Part shown: piece after piece, positions 26,728 through 36,227 of the stretch | Numbering within the stretch: the stretch's first letter is position 1 | Layout: every line of letters starts with the position of its first letter | Assembly (NCBI GenBank): GCA_018385335.1 | Contig: JAHAZN010000080.1 | Coordinates: forward strand, 1 to 40,846 | DNA length: 40,846 nt | Source: Prevotella sp. | Lineage (GTDB): Bacteria; Bacteroidota; Bacteroidia; Bacteroidales; Bacteroidaceae | Reading direction: 5' to 3' | The notes under the pieces: generated by a model | Database searches by the model: none | Told to the model about the DNA's origin: nothing | What the model saw: the letters and a program-made list of their open reading frames with translations, nothing else | Made by a program: the position numbers and the translations under genes

Positions 26728-28053
26728 CTACATCTCCTGTAACATCTCTCCGATGGTGGGATGGATATGTATCATCTCTCTGAGTGCGGCATGAGTGGCA
26801 TGGGTAGCCATGAGCACACTCACCTCCTGAATCATATCAGCCGAATGGGCACCAAAGGCATGACATCCGAGGATAAGGTCGCTCTCGTTATCTACCATTA
26901 GCTTCACCATTCCCTCGGTCTCATTCATGGCCAACGCCTTGCCATTGGCCCTATGAAAGGCCTTAAGACAACGGTAGTTGAGCTGTTGTTCCTTACACTC
27001 ATCCTCGCTCTTGCCTACGCTCGCTGCCTCGGGAAGAGTGAAGATAGCTGCCGGCATCAGCGAGAGGTCGATATTATCCTGTCGTCCGAGAAGATGATTC
27101 ACGGCTTTGATGCCTTGCATGGTGGCTGCATGCGCCAAGAGCTGTCGCCCGTTCACATCACCGATAGCATAAACTCCCGTCACGTTGGTCTGTAGATGTC
27201 CGTCAACCTCTATTCCTTTGTTGCTATAGACAATGCCTGCATTCTCTAGAGAGAGTCCGTCAACGAGTGGACGGCGGCCTACGGCCATCAGCACCTTGTC
27301 GCAGCTGACTGCCGCGGGACGGCCTTTCTTCTCATAGACGACCTCGCCCGCTCTCACTTCCTTCACGGCCGACAGCATCTCGAAGTTGACTCCGCGTTTC
27401 TCCAATGACTTACGCAGACGTTTTGCGATGTCACTGTCTAAGGCAGGAAGACACTCTTTGAGAAACTCTATGACAGTGACCTCGCAGCCAAACTGACGAT
27501 AGATAGAGGCAAACTCCATTCCTATCACGCCGGCACCTATGATACATAGATGGTGGGGCAGTTCGGTGGCTGAGAGCAGTTGGTCTGACGAGCACACCAT
27601 ACCTTCGGCCATAGGTATAGGGAGCTGCTTGGCAGCAGAACCGGTGGCGATGAGGATATGGGGTGCATGATACTGTTCTCCCTCTACCTCCACGGTATGA
27701 CTGTCAACAAAGGTAGCATGTCCTGCTACCATAGTGATGGCTGGTACATCAAGGAGTGTAGCTATCCCACTGCGCAACTGTTCAACGACGGCATCTTTGC
27801 GGGCAATGGCCTGACGCAAGTCGAAATGAAGTTCACCGGGAGCAATACCATATTGCTCCGCCTCGGCAAAGGCAGCCAGCACCTCAGCATTACGCACCAG
27901 GGTCTTGGTGGGTATGCAGCCGCGGTTCAGACAGGTGCCTCCAAGGTTGTCGCGCTCTATGAGCACCACCTGAAGTCCATTAGCAGCGGCATAGGCAGCG
28001 GCCCGGTAACCTCCGGGCCCTGCACCTATGATAATGAGGTCAGTGGTTGTCAT
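26728..28053 (-). CDS. lpd: Dihydrolipoyl dehydrogenase (L-protein)
   Basis: A 441-residue FAD disulfide oxidoreductase that re-oxidises the dihydrolipoyl arm of GcvH and reduces NAD. FAD motif IIIGAGPGGYRAA (7-19), redox pair Cys41 and Cys46 in GGTCLNRGCIPTK, NAD motif IIGAGVIGMEFASIY, FAD motif VYAIGDVNG, and the C-terminal HIHPTIGE active-site box are all present. The start overlaps the end of gcvPB by 14 bases. Its place as last gene of the glycine-cleavage run shows it serves this system, though it may be shared with 2-oxoacid dehydrogenases. Confidence 0.95.
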   Translation of the reverse strand: MTTTDLIIIGAGPGGYRAAAYAAANGLQVVLIERDNLGGTCLNRGCIPTKTLVRNAEVLAAFAEAEQYGIAPGELHFDLRQAIARKDAVVEQLRSGIATLLDVPAITMVAGHATFVDSHTVEVEGEQYHAPHILIATGSAAKQLPIPMAEGMVCSSDQLLSATELPHHLCIIGAGVIGMEFASIYRQFGCEVTVIEFLKECLPALDSDIAKRLRKSLEKRGVNFEMLSAVKEVRAGEVVYEKKGRPAAVSCDKVLMAVGRRPLVDGLSLENAGIVYSNKGIEVDGHLQTNVTGVYAIGDVNGRQLLAHAATMQGIKAVNHLLGRQDNIDLSLMPAAIFTLPEAASVGKSEDECKEQQLNYRCLKAFHRANGKALAMNETEGMVKLMVDNESDLILGCHAFGAHSADMIQEVSVLMATHATHAALREMIHIHPTIGEMLQEM

Positions 28054-29449
28054 CGGCTTCTCCTTTCATCTGTTGATAGGTTGTCACAGGATGTTTGGCA
28101 GCCAGCACATCGTCCACACGTCCTATCGGAGTGTTGTGGGGCGCACTCTTCACCATCTCCGGTGTCTCACGCGACTCCTGGGCGATGCGTTTCATCACCT
28201 CGATGAAACCATCGATGGTCTCCTTACTCTCGTTCTCGGTAGGCTCAATCATGAGTGACTCATGGAAAAGGAGCGGGAAATAGATGGTGGGCGCATGATA
28301 ACCATAGTCGAGCAGTCGCTTGGCAACATCCATCGTCGTGATGCCTGTTGACTTGTCTCTCAGTCCGTCGAAGACAAACTCATGCTTACACAATCCGTCG
28401 ATAGGCAGGAGGAACTCATCCTTGAGACACTCCTTGATATAGTTGGCATTAAGGGTAGCCAGCGGACCAACCATCTTCACGTTGTCGCGTCCGAGGGAAA
28501 GGATATAGGCATAGGCTCGCATCGCCACGGCAAAATTGCCATGATAGGGACTCACACAAGGCAGGAAGTTTTCCAAACCCTTTCTCACACCCACGGGACC
28601 AGCTCCTGGTCCTCCTCCGCCATGAGGTGTGGAGAATGTCTTGTGGAGGTTGATGTGCATCACATCGAAGCCCATATCGCCAGGACGGCATACGCCGAGC
28701 AGTGGGTTGAGGTTCGCACCATCATAATAGAGCAGTGCTCCGCAGTCGTGTACCATGGCTGCTATCTCAGGAATACGTTTTTCGAAGAGTCCCAGCGTGT
28801 TGGGGTTGGTCATCATCATCGCCGCCACGCTGTCGTCGAGGAGTGTTTTGAGATGCTCAGTGTCAATGGTTCCGTCATCCATACTCTTCACCTCTACCAC
28901 CTCCAGTCCGCAGACAGCTGCCGAGGCAGGATTGGTGCCGTGTGCAGAGTCGGGAACGATGACCTTGATGCGTTTCGTATCTCCGCGTTGCTCATGATAG
29001 GCACGGATAACCATCAGTCCTGTGAGCTCGCCATGTGCTCCTGCAAAGGGTTTGAGGGTAAAGGCGTGCAACCCGGTGAGGGTGCAGAGTGCCTGCTCGA
29101 GCAGATGGCACACCGCCTGCGCACCGCGTGTCGTAGATGACGGCTGAAGGGGGTGGAGCTGAGCAAACTGAGGCAGGGTAGCTATCTCCTCGTTGATACA
29201 TGGGTTATATTTCATCGTGCAACTGCCAAGGGGATAGAACCCGTTGTTCACGCCGAAGTTGTTCTCGCTGTGGTTGGTATAGTGTCTCACCACAGTCATC
29301 TCGTCACATTCGGGCAACTGTGGTGCTGTAGTCCGACGCCATGAGGAGGGCACCTCATAGTGTCCCATCCTGTTCTTGGGCAGAGAGTAGCCCTTTCTTC
29401 CTGTGTGCGACCGTTCGAAAATCAGGTCACCATATAGTTTGTTGTTCAT
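28040..29449 (-). CDS. gcvPB: Glycine decarboxylase (P-protein) subunit 2
   Basis: A 469-residue pyridoxal-phosphate subunit of the glycine cleavage system. The PLP lysine is Lys270 in HINLHKTFSTPHGGGGPG. The glycine-rich segment GVRKGLENF and the YHAPTIYFPLL region fit the C-terminal half of P-protein. Together with GcvPA it decarboxylates glycine and loads the aminomethyl group onto GcvH. The start overlaps the gcvPA stop by 4 bases (ATGA). The two-chain form is the one used by many anaerobes and Bacteroidetes. Confidence 0.95.
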   Translation of the reverse strand: MNNKLYGDLIFERSHTGRKGYSLPKNRMGHYEVPSSWRRTTAPQLPECDEMTVVRHYTNHSENNFGVNNGFYPLGSCTMKYNPCINEEIATLPQFAQLHPLQPSSTTRGAQAVCHLLEQALCTLTGLHAFTLKPFAGAHGELTGLMVIRAYHEQRGDTKRIKVIVPDSAHGTNPASAAVCGLEVVEVKSMDDGTIDTEHLKTLLDDSVAAMMMTNPNTLGLFEKRIPEIAAMVHDCGALLYYDGANLNPLLGVCRPGDMGFDVMHINLHKTFSTPHGGGGPGAGPVGVRKGLENFLPCVSPYHGNFAVAMRAYAYILSLGRDNVKMVGPLATLNANYIKECLKDEFLLPIDGLCKHEFVFDGLRDKSTGITTMDVAKRLLDYGYHAPTIYFPLLFHESLMIEPTENESKETIDGFIEVMKRIAQESRETPEMVKSAPHNTPIGRVDDVLAAKHPVTTYQQMKGEADDNH

Positions 29450-30777
29450 TGCCTTATTCTTTTTTTCAGTGCCTCAACAAAACGATCTATCTCCTCTTTG
29501 GTACGCTGCTCCGTAACGGCAATCATCAAACAGTTGTCCGCCACTTTCACACCGGCAAAGAATCCCTCTTCTGCCATGGCATTGATGAGCTGATCCACCT
29601 CACCATCATAACGCACGCAGAACTCATTGAAGAAGGGCTGTTGGAAGGCGGGTGTAAAGAGTCCTTCGTCCATCAGTCTGTCATAGAGGTAATGTGCTCC
29701 TGCATAGGAGAGTTCAGCAGCTTCACAGAGTCCCTGTTTGCCCATCAGCGCCATGTAAATGGTGACATAGAGTGCCATGAGCGACTGGTTGGAACAGATG
29801 TTCGATGTGGCTTTCTGCCTTCGGATATGCTGCTCACGTGCCTGTAGTGTAAGAACAAAGGCGCGCTGTCCGCGCTCATCCTTCGTCATTCCAACGATAC
29901 GTCCTGGCAGTTTGCGCAACAGTTTCTCTGTACAGCACATATAGCCCACATAAGGTCCACCATATGCCATGGGGATACCCAGACTCTGACCGTCGCCCAC
30001 TGCGATATCAGCGCCCCACTCACCTGGTGTCTTCAGTACGGCGAGGTCGGCAGCCACTCCGTTGACAACAAAGAGGGCCTTGGCCTTATGGATGGTCTCT
30101 GCCCATCCTGAATAGTCTTCTACAATACCGTAGTAGTTGGGTTGCTGCACCACGACACCAGCCACATCTCCCTGAGCAAGCATGGTCTCGAGGGCCACGC
30201 CGTCAGCCACGCCGTCAACTTCAGGCAGGGTATCAATGGTGATGCCATGAAAATGGGCATAGGTATCCACCACGGCCCTCACCTTGGGGTCGAGGGTAGC
30301 TGAGAGAATCACTCGCTGTGCTTTCTTGGCAGCAGCCACACACATCATCACTGCCTCTGCCGTGGCTGTTGAACCGTCATAAAGGGAGGCATTAGAGATG
30401 TCCATGCCCGTGAGCTCTGCCATCATCGACTGGTATTCGAAGATGTAATGGAGCGTGCCTTGAGAGATCTCGGGCTGATAGGGAGTGTAGGCCGTGAGAA
30501 ACTCCGACCTGCTGATGATGCTCTGTATGGCTGCAGGTGCATAGTGGTCATAGACACCTGCACCTCCAAAGCAGATAAGCTGGCGGTTGGTGTCGCCTAA
30601 CTGTCTGAACAGCTGTCTCACCTCTATCTCGCTCATTGACTCGGGCAACTCATAATCGCCTTTGAAGCGAATGGATTCGGGCACCTCGGCATAGAGGTCA
30701 TCAAGCGTCTGCACGCCAATGCGATGGAGCATCTCTCTCACCTCCTCTTCGGTATGGGGAAAGAATTTATACATCAT
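29446..30777 (-). CDS. gcvPA: Glycine decarboxylase (P-protein) subunit 1
   Basis: A 443-residue partner of GcvPB, homologous to the N-terminal half of the single-chain P-protein. Recognisable segments are YTPYQPEISQGTLHYIFEYQSMMAELTG, ASLYDGSTATAEAVMM and GIPMAYGGPYVGYMCC. It lacks the PLP lysine, as expected for this subunit. The gene begins with two consecutive ATG codons, 12 bases after gcvH. Confidence 0.95.
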   Translation of the reverse strand: MMYKFFPHTEEEVREMLHRIGVQTLDDLYAEVPESIRFKGDYELPESMSEIEVRQLFRQLGDTNRQLICFGGAGVYDHYAPAAIQSIISRSEFLTAYTPYQPEISQGTLHYIFEYQSMMAELTGMDISNASLYDGSTATAEAVMMCVAAAKKAQRVILSATLDPKVRAVVDTYAHFHGITIDTLPEVDGVADGVALETMLAQGDVAGVVVQQPNYYGIVEDYSGWAETIHKAKALFVVNGVAADLAVLKTPGEWGADIAVGDGQSLGIPMAYGGPYVGYMCCTEKLLRKLPGRIVGMTKDERGQRAFVLTLQAREQHIRRQKATSNICSNQSLMALYVTIYMALMGKQGLCEAAELSYAGAHYLYDRLMDEGLFTPAFQQPFFNEFCVRYDGEVDQLINAMAEEGFFAGVKVADNCLMIAVTEQRTKEEIDRFVEALKKRIRQ

Positions 30778-30789
30778 GGGAGCTCTTTC

Positions 30790-31170
30790 TTATCCTTGAC
30801 ATTTTGTTTCGTAGGTGGCAGCATCCATCAGGTTGTCAAGCTCAGAAGGATCGCTCAGTTCCACCTTGATTATCCAGTTTTCAAAGGCATCCTTATTGAG
30901 CAGTTCGGGCTCATCTTCGAGTGCCTCGTTCACTTCTACCACCGTGCCGCTTACTGGAGCAAAGAGGTCGCTGGCAGCCTTTACGCTTTCTACAGCTCCA
31001 AACTCCTCGCCTGCTGTCACCTCATCGTCCACCTCGGGCAGATCGACATAAACGACATTACCCAGCGCATGCTGTGCATAATCGGTGATACCAATGTAAC
31101 CATAGTTGCCTTCCACTCTCACATATTCGTGTGACTCTGCATAATAGAGTCCTTCAATCACTTTTGCCAT
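30790..31170 (-). CDS. gcvH: Glycine cleavage H-protein
   Basis: A 126-residue lipoyl carrier that shuttles the aminomethyl intermediate between P-, T- and L-proteins. The lipoylated residue is Lys64 in GAVESVKAASDLFAPVSG. The N-terminal YAESHEYVRVEG and C-terminal NWIIKVELSDPSEL are typical. Length is normal. It sits 35 bases downstream of gcvT. The lipoate ligase gene upstream in the same run probably modifies this lysine. Confidence 0.96.
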   Translation of the reverse strand: MAKVIEGLYYAESHEYVRVEGNYGYIGITDYAQHALGNVVYVDLPEVDDEVTAGEEFGAVESVKAASDLFAPVSGTVVEVNEALEDEPELLNKDAFENWIIKVELSDPSELDNLMDAATYETKCQG

Positions 31171-31205
31171 AGTATTAAGTTTTTTAGTTATTAAAAAATG
31201 AATAT

Positions 31206-32285
31206 TTATTTCTTGTAGTGTTTATCATAGAAACGTTTTTTGACAACGGTACCAGCAAAGGTCTTCTTCCTTATCTGGATATCTAACGGTGTACCGAGTG
31301 TGGCACAGGCGCTCTCCACGAGTGCCATACACACACTCTTGTCGGTGGAGATGGTGTGATAGCCTGTGGTCACCTCGCCGACCACCCTACCCTCACTCAG
31401 CACGGGATAACCATGACGTGGGATAGCCTTATCTGCCAGTTCGATACCCACGAGTCTCTTGGCTACTCCCTGCTCTTTCTGTGTTCTGAGGGCGTCGAGT
31501 CCGATAAACTCTTCCTTATCCAGTTTACAGAACACTCCCAATCCTGCCATGATGGGCGAGATGGTTTCCGAGAGTTCATCACCATAGAGGGGCAATCCAA
31601 CCTCGAAGCGCAGTGTATCGCGGCAGCCCAGTCCACAGGGTTTGCACCGTCCGCTGCTGATGAGTGCATCCCACATCTCTCTTATCTCATCGGGGCTGCC
31701 ATAGATTTCAAATCCATCTTCACCAGTGTATCCTGTTCTGCTGACGATGAGCTGTCCGATGGTCTTGGTGGTATAGAACACTAGTTCGCTGACATCAAGA
31801 TGCAGCACATCACGCATCACTTCTTCGGCGAGCGGTCCCTGCACAGCCAACTGTCCATAGTCGTCGGAGCGGTTGGTGAGACAGATGTCATAGCCCTCGG
31901 CATGACTACTCATCCACTGCCAGTCTTTGTCGATGTTCGAGGCATTGATAACGATAAAGAAATCGTTCTCTCCCATCTTGTAAACCAGCAGGTCGTCCAC
32001 TGTTCCTCCATCCTCATAGAGCATCATGCCATAGAGAATTTTTCCCACGGCCATCCTCGTTACATTGTTGGTAAATATGTGGTTGACATAGCGTTCAGCA
32101 TCGGGACCACTCACGGTCACCTCGCCCATGTGCGACACATCGAACACGCCACAGGCTGTTCTCACGGCAATATGTTCGTCCTTGATGTCTGTGTATTGAA
32201 TAGGCATGTCGAAACCACCGAAAGGACTGATGAGGGCTCCCAATGCCACGTGTTTGTCATAAAGACAGGTTCTTTTGTTTGTCAT
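31206..32285 (-). CDS. gcvT: Aminomethyltransferase (T-protein)
   Basis: A 359-residue enzyme that transfers the methylene group from H-protein to tetrahydrofolate and releases ammonia. Typical segments are [23 protein letters not shown] near the N-terminus, [11 protein letters not shown], the folate-site [14 protein letters not shown], and [14 protein letters not shown]. Length is normal. It lies 32 bases after lplA and 35 before gcvH. Confidence 0.95.
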   Translation of the reverse strand: MTNKRTCLYDKHVALGALISPFGGFDMPIQYTDIKDEHIAVRTACGVFDVSHMGEVTVSGPDAERYVNHIFTNNVTRMAVGKILYGMMLYEDGGTVDDLLVYKMGENDFFIVINASNIDKDWQWMSSHAEGYDICLTNRSDDYGQLAVQGPLAEEVMRDVLHLDVSELVFYTTKTIGQLIVSRTGYTGEDGFEIYGSPDEIREMWDALISSGRCKPCGLGCRDTLRFEVGLPLYGDELSETISPIMAGLGVFCKLDKEEFIGLDALRTQKEQGVAKRLVGIELADKAIPRHGYPVLSEGRVVGEVTTGYHTISTDKSVCMALVESACATLGTPLDIQIRKKTFAGTVVKKRFYDKHYKK

Positions 32286-32317
32286 AGCTTTTATTTTAAG
32301 GTTACATATCTGTCATT

Positions 32318-33316
32318 TCATAAGCCATCGGGGGTGCTGAGGTTGCTGTCGGTCATCATGCTGATGAGGTCTTCGCGTTTGAGATGAAGGATAATCTCTT
32401 CGGTGTGTTCTGGAATCACCGATGCCAGCGCCTCTTCCGAGCGTTCCACGCCCTTCATAGGCTTTAGCAGCGCACCATCGAGATCGCCCACGATAAAGAA
32501 GTCGCCCACGAGGTTAACGTCACTGATGAGTCTGTTCTTCATCTCCATCCTCAGTTCAAACTCTCCCACGCCTTCTATCCTTCTCTTTTTCACTATCGTG
32601 TACTTGGGATTATTGCCGTAGATGAAGGAGGGTGATAGATATTCGCGCTCTATCTCTCTGATGGCTTCAATATCGTGTTCGTTGAGCATTATCTCTCCGT
32701 CGCAGAGTGTTGAGCGCATAGTGTTCTTCACCTCGTCGAGACTCACGGAGAGATAGTCTTTGAGCAGTGCGATGCGCTGTCGCACGCTCTCCACTCCCTT
32801 GCTGAGCAGTTTCTCATTGGTGGGGGTGATGGCGCCCACCATATTTTGCATGTTGGTGTCATAGAGCAGTGTACCATGCACAATACTACGTCCTGGAAGA
32901 TGATAGAAGGCGTTGCCCGACACCTTACGGTCGCCTATCATGATGTCGTTACGTCCACCGGCGCGGGCTTCCACACCCAGTTTGCGCAACACCAGCACCA
33001 CCATGTTGATATATCGGTTATAGGTAAGCGCTACATTGTCGGCCTTGGTGATATAGGAGCACATCACGTTGCTCATGTCTGCATAGACACAGCCTCCACC
33101 GCTCTTGCGGCGATAAGTCATCACATGATGTGCCCGACAATAGTCGAGATTCACCTCATTTTCAATCAGTTGGTTTCTTCCGAAGATAACACTGGGCTCC
33201 ACCTGCCACATAAAAAAGCAATCATCTTCATCCACATTGCGCGCCACATATTCCTCCATCGCCAAGTAAAACGATAGTCGCTGTGTACCTAAATCAGGCA
33301 ATGCTATATATTTCAT
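32318..33316 (-). CDS. lplA: Lipoate-protein ligase
   Basis: A 332-residue ligase that activates lipoate with ATP and attaches it to carrier lysines. The lipoate-binding loop is RRKSGGGCVYAD, followed by GRNDIMIGDRKVSGNAFY with the catalytic Lys, and a C-terminal accessory domain from about residue 240. Its position ahead of gcvT and gcvH suggests GcvH is its main target. This implies use of scavenged lipoate, although lipA and lipB could be elsewhere. The leader between panE and this gene is only 54 bases, too short for a tandem glycine riboswitch. Confidence 0.9.
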   Translation of the reverse strand: MKYIALPDLGTQRLSFYLAMEEYVARNVDEDDCFFMWQVEPSVIFGRNQLIENEVNLDYCRAHHVMTYRRKSGGGCVYADMSNVMCSYITKADNVALTYNRYINMVVLVLRKLGVEARAGGRNDIMIGDRKVSGNAFYHLPGRSIVHGTLLYDTNMQNMVGAITPTNEKLLSKGVESVRQRIALLKDYLSVSLDEVKNTMRSTLCDGEIMLNEHDIEAIREIEREYLSPSFIYGNNPKYTIVKKRRIEGVGEFELRMEMKNRLISDVNLVGDFFIVGDLDGALLKPMKGVERSEEALASVIPEHTEEIILHLKREDLISMMTDSNLSTPDGL

Positions 33317-33344
33317 AGTTGCAGGATGATTAGTCTAACGCCTG

Positions 33345-33352
33345 CAAATATA
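33345..33352 (-). promoter_or_regulatory. Probable internal promoter for lplA-gcv
   Basis: The minus strand reads TATATTTG (33352-33345), matching TAnnTTTG, 29 bases before the lplA ATG. No TTTG is found 19-21 bases upstream, because that region is the end of panE. It would let the glycine-cleavage genes be expressed apart from asd and panE. Confidence 0.5.
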
Positions 33353-33370
33353 TCAAATAAATATGTAATT

Positions 33371-34288
33371 CTATCGTTGAAGCTCTTTTTTTTCTAAAAA
33401 TTTCAGTTCTGCCTCCAGCATCTCCAACTGCGGCATCCGAAATCCTACTTTTGCTGCCTCAGCAATGGGGCGACTATAGAGATATGTTATCTCCATTGGT
33501 CGATGATAATCATAGTCGAGCTTCATCGATGGTGCATAGGGCACCATGCGCAGGGTGTTCTCTATCATCTTGTCAGCAAAATCCTCGGTGACAGCTGTTA
33601 CACCCAGGGCTTGGGCTGCCCCTACCACTTCGCTCATCTGCTGACGTATGAGCATGCGGGTAGAGGGATGGGCAAGGAGTTGGTCGGTGGTCGTATTGAG
33701 GGCCACCGTCATGCCGTTGAAGGGCATGTTCCATACGGCTTTCTTCCATCGGGCTTCTTGATATTCCACCAGGGCGGTACCTATCCCTGCCGCTTTCATT
33801 TCTCTTACTAATAGGGCGAGGCGCTCCTCATCGGGACAACTGTAGTTGCCAAGGTTGATATTGCCATAACACTGATGACGGATGACACCGGGCTCGGTCT
33901 TGGCTGAACAGATGAAGGCGAGGCCTGCCACAATATGGAGCTGTGGGAAACGTTCCTGCAGGTCGCTTTCCAATCCGATACCATTCTGTATGAGCACCAC
34001 GATGGTATCAGCCTTCAGCAATGGTGGGAGGAGGGTATCCAAGAGGTGGTTGTTCACCGACTTGAGACCTACGAGCACGACATCTACCTGTGGCATGGTA
34101 GCCGTTGACTGGTGGGCATGCACTCGGGGCAACACGAAATCTCCGTCACACGACATCACCTGCAGTCCGTGCGCTACCACATGTGTATAGTCGCTGTGAA
34201 GGAGGAAATGAACCTCGTTGCCAGCTCTCGCCAGTATAGCTCCGTAATAGCCACCGATGGCGCCCGTTCCAATCACTGCATATCTCAT
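33371..34288 (-). CDS. panE: 2-dehydropantoate 2-reductase (ketopantoate reductase)
   Basis: A 305-residue NADPH-dependent reductase making pantoate for coenzyme A synthesis. The nucleotide motif IGTGAIGGYYGAILARAG starts at residue 6, LIQNGIG is at about 98-104, and the catalytic Lys is in RWKKAVWNMPFN near 180-192. A C-terminal helical ApbA_C domain follows. Length is normal. It lies 32 bases after the SIMPL gene on the same strand. Paralogues with other substrates exist, so panE is probable rather than certain. Confidence 0.85.
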   Translation of the reverse strand: MRYAVIGTGAIGGYYGAILARAGNEVHFLLHSDYTHVVAHGLQVMSCDGDFVLPRVHAHQSTATMPQVDVVLVGLKSVNNHLLDTLLPPLLKADTIVVLIQNGIGLESDLQERFPQLHIVAGLAFICSAKTEPGVIRHQCYGNINLGNYSCPDEERLALLVREMKAAGIGTALVEYQEARWKKAVWNMPFNGMTVALNTTTDQLLAHPSTRMLIRQQMSEVVGAAQALGVTAVTEDFADKMIENTLRMVPYAPSMKLDYDYHRPMEITYLYSRPIAEAAKVGFRMPQLEMLEAELKFLEKKELQR

Positions 34289-34320
34289 ATTCTCTTACTC
34301 TCCATGAAGGGAATAGGTGG

Positions 34321-35019
34321 TCAGTCGTCTAAATCATAGGTCACTGTGGTCACCACCCTCACCTTCTTAATATAGGGTGTGTTAGGATCGCGGTCTTCGA
34401 TAGTGAACTGTCCCTGGTCGGCACGTTTTATCGCTCCCAGCTCACCATCACTGCTCTCGGCGAAGAGCTTGGCTGTAGCCTCAGCATTCTCTATCGCCTC
34501 CTTCAGCATCTTGGGTTTCATCGACTTAAACGACACGTATTCATACTGCACCTTGTTCTCGTAGCCTCCGTCAACAACAGCCACTCCCTGCTTCAGCAAC
34601 TCTCCTTGGCGGGCGATGATGCTGCGCACGAGTTTCACATTGTTAGAGGTGACGGTGATGACCGAGGTGATGTTATATCTGAAACTGCGCAGATTATTGT
34701 TCCACTGGTCAGCGTTGAGGTCGATGACCACGGGTGCATTGATACTTATCTCCTCGTTCTTGATGCCGTTCTTTAGGAGAAACTGCTTCACCTTGGAGTT
34801 GGTGGTATTGATGCGTTCATAGAGTTCGGGAAGGTCGTTGCCCAACTCCTTGGTGGGGATAGGCCACGTCACCTTGTCAGCATACACTTCCTTCTCTGCG
34901 AGCCCTTTGACAGTAACCACACGGTCCTTGTTAGCCACCTCACTCACTCCTGCCTGGATGCACCTACCGAGCACCACGACACCTGCGGCGACAATAATTG
35001 CCTCTGAGATATAACCCAT
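34321..35019 (-). CDS. SIMPL domain (DUF541) protein
   Basis: A 232-residue protein with one N-terminal hydrophobic segment (about 3-18) that may be an uncleaved anchor or signal peptide. The rest is a SIMPL/DUF541 domain: [20 protein letters not shown], a central [16 protein letters not shown] segment and the [29 protein letters not shown] core. Members of this family are periplasmic or envelope-associated and of unknown biochemical function. It lies 15 bases after asd. Confidence 0.85.
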   Translation of the reverse strand: MGYISEAIIVAAGVVVLGRCIQAGVSEVANKDRVVTVKGLAEKEVYADKVTWPIPTKELGNDLPELYERINTTNSKVKQFLLKNGIKNEEISINAPVVIDLNADQWNNNLRSFRYNITSVITVTSNNVKLVRSIIARQGELLKQGVAVVDGGYENKVQYEYVSFKSMKPKMLKEAIENAEATAKLFAESSDGELGAIKRADQGQFTIEDRDPNTPYIKKVRVVTTVTYDLDD

Positions 35020-35034
35020 TGCAAATCTGTTTTA

Positions 35035-36045
35035 TTATTTCACATCCCCCACTTTGATGAGGTATTCTGCTATCTGCACTGCATTGAGAGCAGCTCCCTT
35101 GCGTATCTGGTCGCCACTGAGCCAGAAGGTGAGTCCGCAGTCATCAGAGAGGTCCTTACGCACACGACCTACATAGATATCGTCCTTGCCTGCTGTATCC
35201 ATAGGCATGGGGTAAACGAGGTTAGCGGGATCGTCCTGCAGCGTCACACCAGGGGCTGCGGCGATAGCCTGCTGGGCCTCTTCCACAGAGATGGGGCGCT
35301 CGGTCTCTATCCACACCGACTCGCTATGGGCCCTCAGCGAAGAGACGCGCACGCACATCGCCGAACACTTCACATCGCTGTGCATAATCTTACGGGTCTC
35401 ATTGAACATCTTCATCTCCTCCTTGGTGTAGCCATTGGGTTGGAATACATCAATCTGTGGGATGACATTATATGCCAACTGATGAGGGAACTTCTTCACC
35501 GTCACCTCGTTGCCCTCAACAAGGTCCTTATACTGCTGCTGGAGCTCTGCCATTGCTGCTGCTCCTGCTCCACTGGCACTCTGATAACTGGCAATATGTA
35601 TGCGCTTGATATGACTGAGTTGCTCCAAAGGTTTTAGCACCACGACCATCATGATGGTGGTGCAGTTGGGGTTGGCGATGATACCGCGAGGACGGTTGAG
35701 GGCATCCTCGGCATTGCACTCAGGCACGACCAAAGGCACATCTTCATCCATACGGAAAGCGCTGGAGTTGTCAATCATCACTGCTCCATATCGGGTGATA
35801 TCGGCAGCAAACTCCTTGGAGATACCTGCACCAGCAGAGGTGAAGGCGATATCCACATCCTTGAAATCATCATTGTGCTGCAAGAGCTTCACCTCATATT
35901 CCTTGCCACGGAAGGTATATTTTGTACCTGCACTGCGTTCGGAACCGAACAATACCAACTCATCCATGGGGAAGTTTCTCTCTGCCAACACGCGGAGAAA
36001 CTCTTGTCCAACGGCGCCACTCGCGCCCACAATTGCTACTTTCAT
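35035..36045 (-). CDS. asd: Aspartate-semialdehyde dehydrogenase
   Basis: A 336-residue NADPH-dependent enzyme reducing aspartyl phosphate, at the branch to lysine/diaminopimelate, methionine and threonine. NADP motif [15 protein letters not shown] (3-17), catalytic Cys128 in NPNCTTIMM, and a conserved His in [13 protein letters not shown] near 250. I use the ATG at 36045, which starts directly at the nucleotide-binding fold; an upstream ATG at 36114 would add 23 polar residues not seen in the family. First gene of a minus-strand run including a SIMPL gene and panE. Confidence 0.95.
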   Translation of the reverse strand: MKVAIVGASGAVGQEFLRVLAERNFPMDELVLFGSERSAGTKYTFRGKEYEVKLLQHNDDFKDVDIAFTSAGAGISKEFAADITRYGAVMIDNSSAFRMDEDVPLVVPECNAEDALNRPRGIIANPNCTTIMMVVVLKPLEQLSHIKRIHIASYQSASGAGAAAMAELQQQYKDLVEGNEVTVKKFPHQLAYNVIPQIDVFQPNGYTKEEMKMFNETRKIMHSDVKCSAMCVRVSSLRAHSESVWIETERPISVEEAQQAIAAAPGVTLQDDPANLVYPMPMDTAGKDDIYVGRVRKDLSDDCGLTFWLSGDQIRKGAALNAVQIAEYLIKVGDVK

Positions 36046-36147
36046 AAGTCTGTCTTTATCTTTATTGTTATTACTTTGTCTTACCGAAAAGGCACTGAAA
36101 CGGCCACCCAACATAAAAGAGTGCCTGCAAACAGCCTATTTTGGCTG

Positions 36148-36164
36148 CAAAAGTACAACTTTTG
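36148..36164. promoter_or_regulatory. asd promoter element within a 7-bp inverted repeat
   Basis: CAAAAGT (36148-36154) and ACTTTTG (36158-36164) form a perfect inverted repeat with a 3-base centre. Read on the minus strand it includes TACTTTTG (36155-36148), a TAnnTTTG match that would drive asd from about 36141. On the plus strand the mirrored half is one base short of the consensus. The symmetry may be a regulatory site or simply two opposed promoter-like elements. Confidence 0.45.
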
Positions 36165-36198
36165 GTGCAATATTCATTAAAATCTGATATTTTTTTTG

Positions 36199-36206
36199 CA
36201 CCTTTG
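36199..36206 (+). promoter_or_regulatory. Weak promoter candidate for the antiporter operon
   Basis: CACCTTTG differs from TAnnTTTG at the first base. A start near 36213 would place the first usable ATG at 36228. Confidence is low because the TA is not intact. Confidence 0.3.
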
Positions 36207-36227
36207 CATGCGGAATTGCAAGAGAAT

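Noticed and set aside
33317..33370. A glycine riboswitch ahead of lplA/gcvT
   Set aside because: The gap is 54 bases and contains a promoter-like element; there is no room for an aptamer of about 100 bases.
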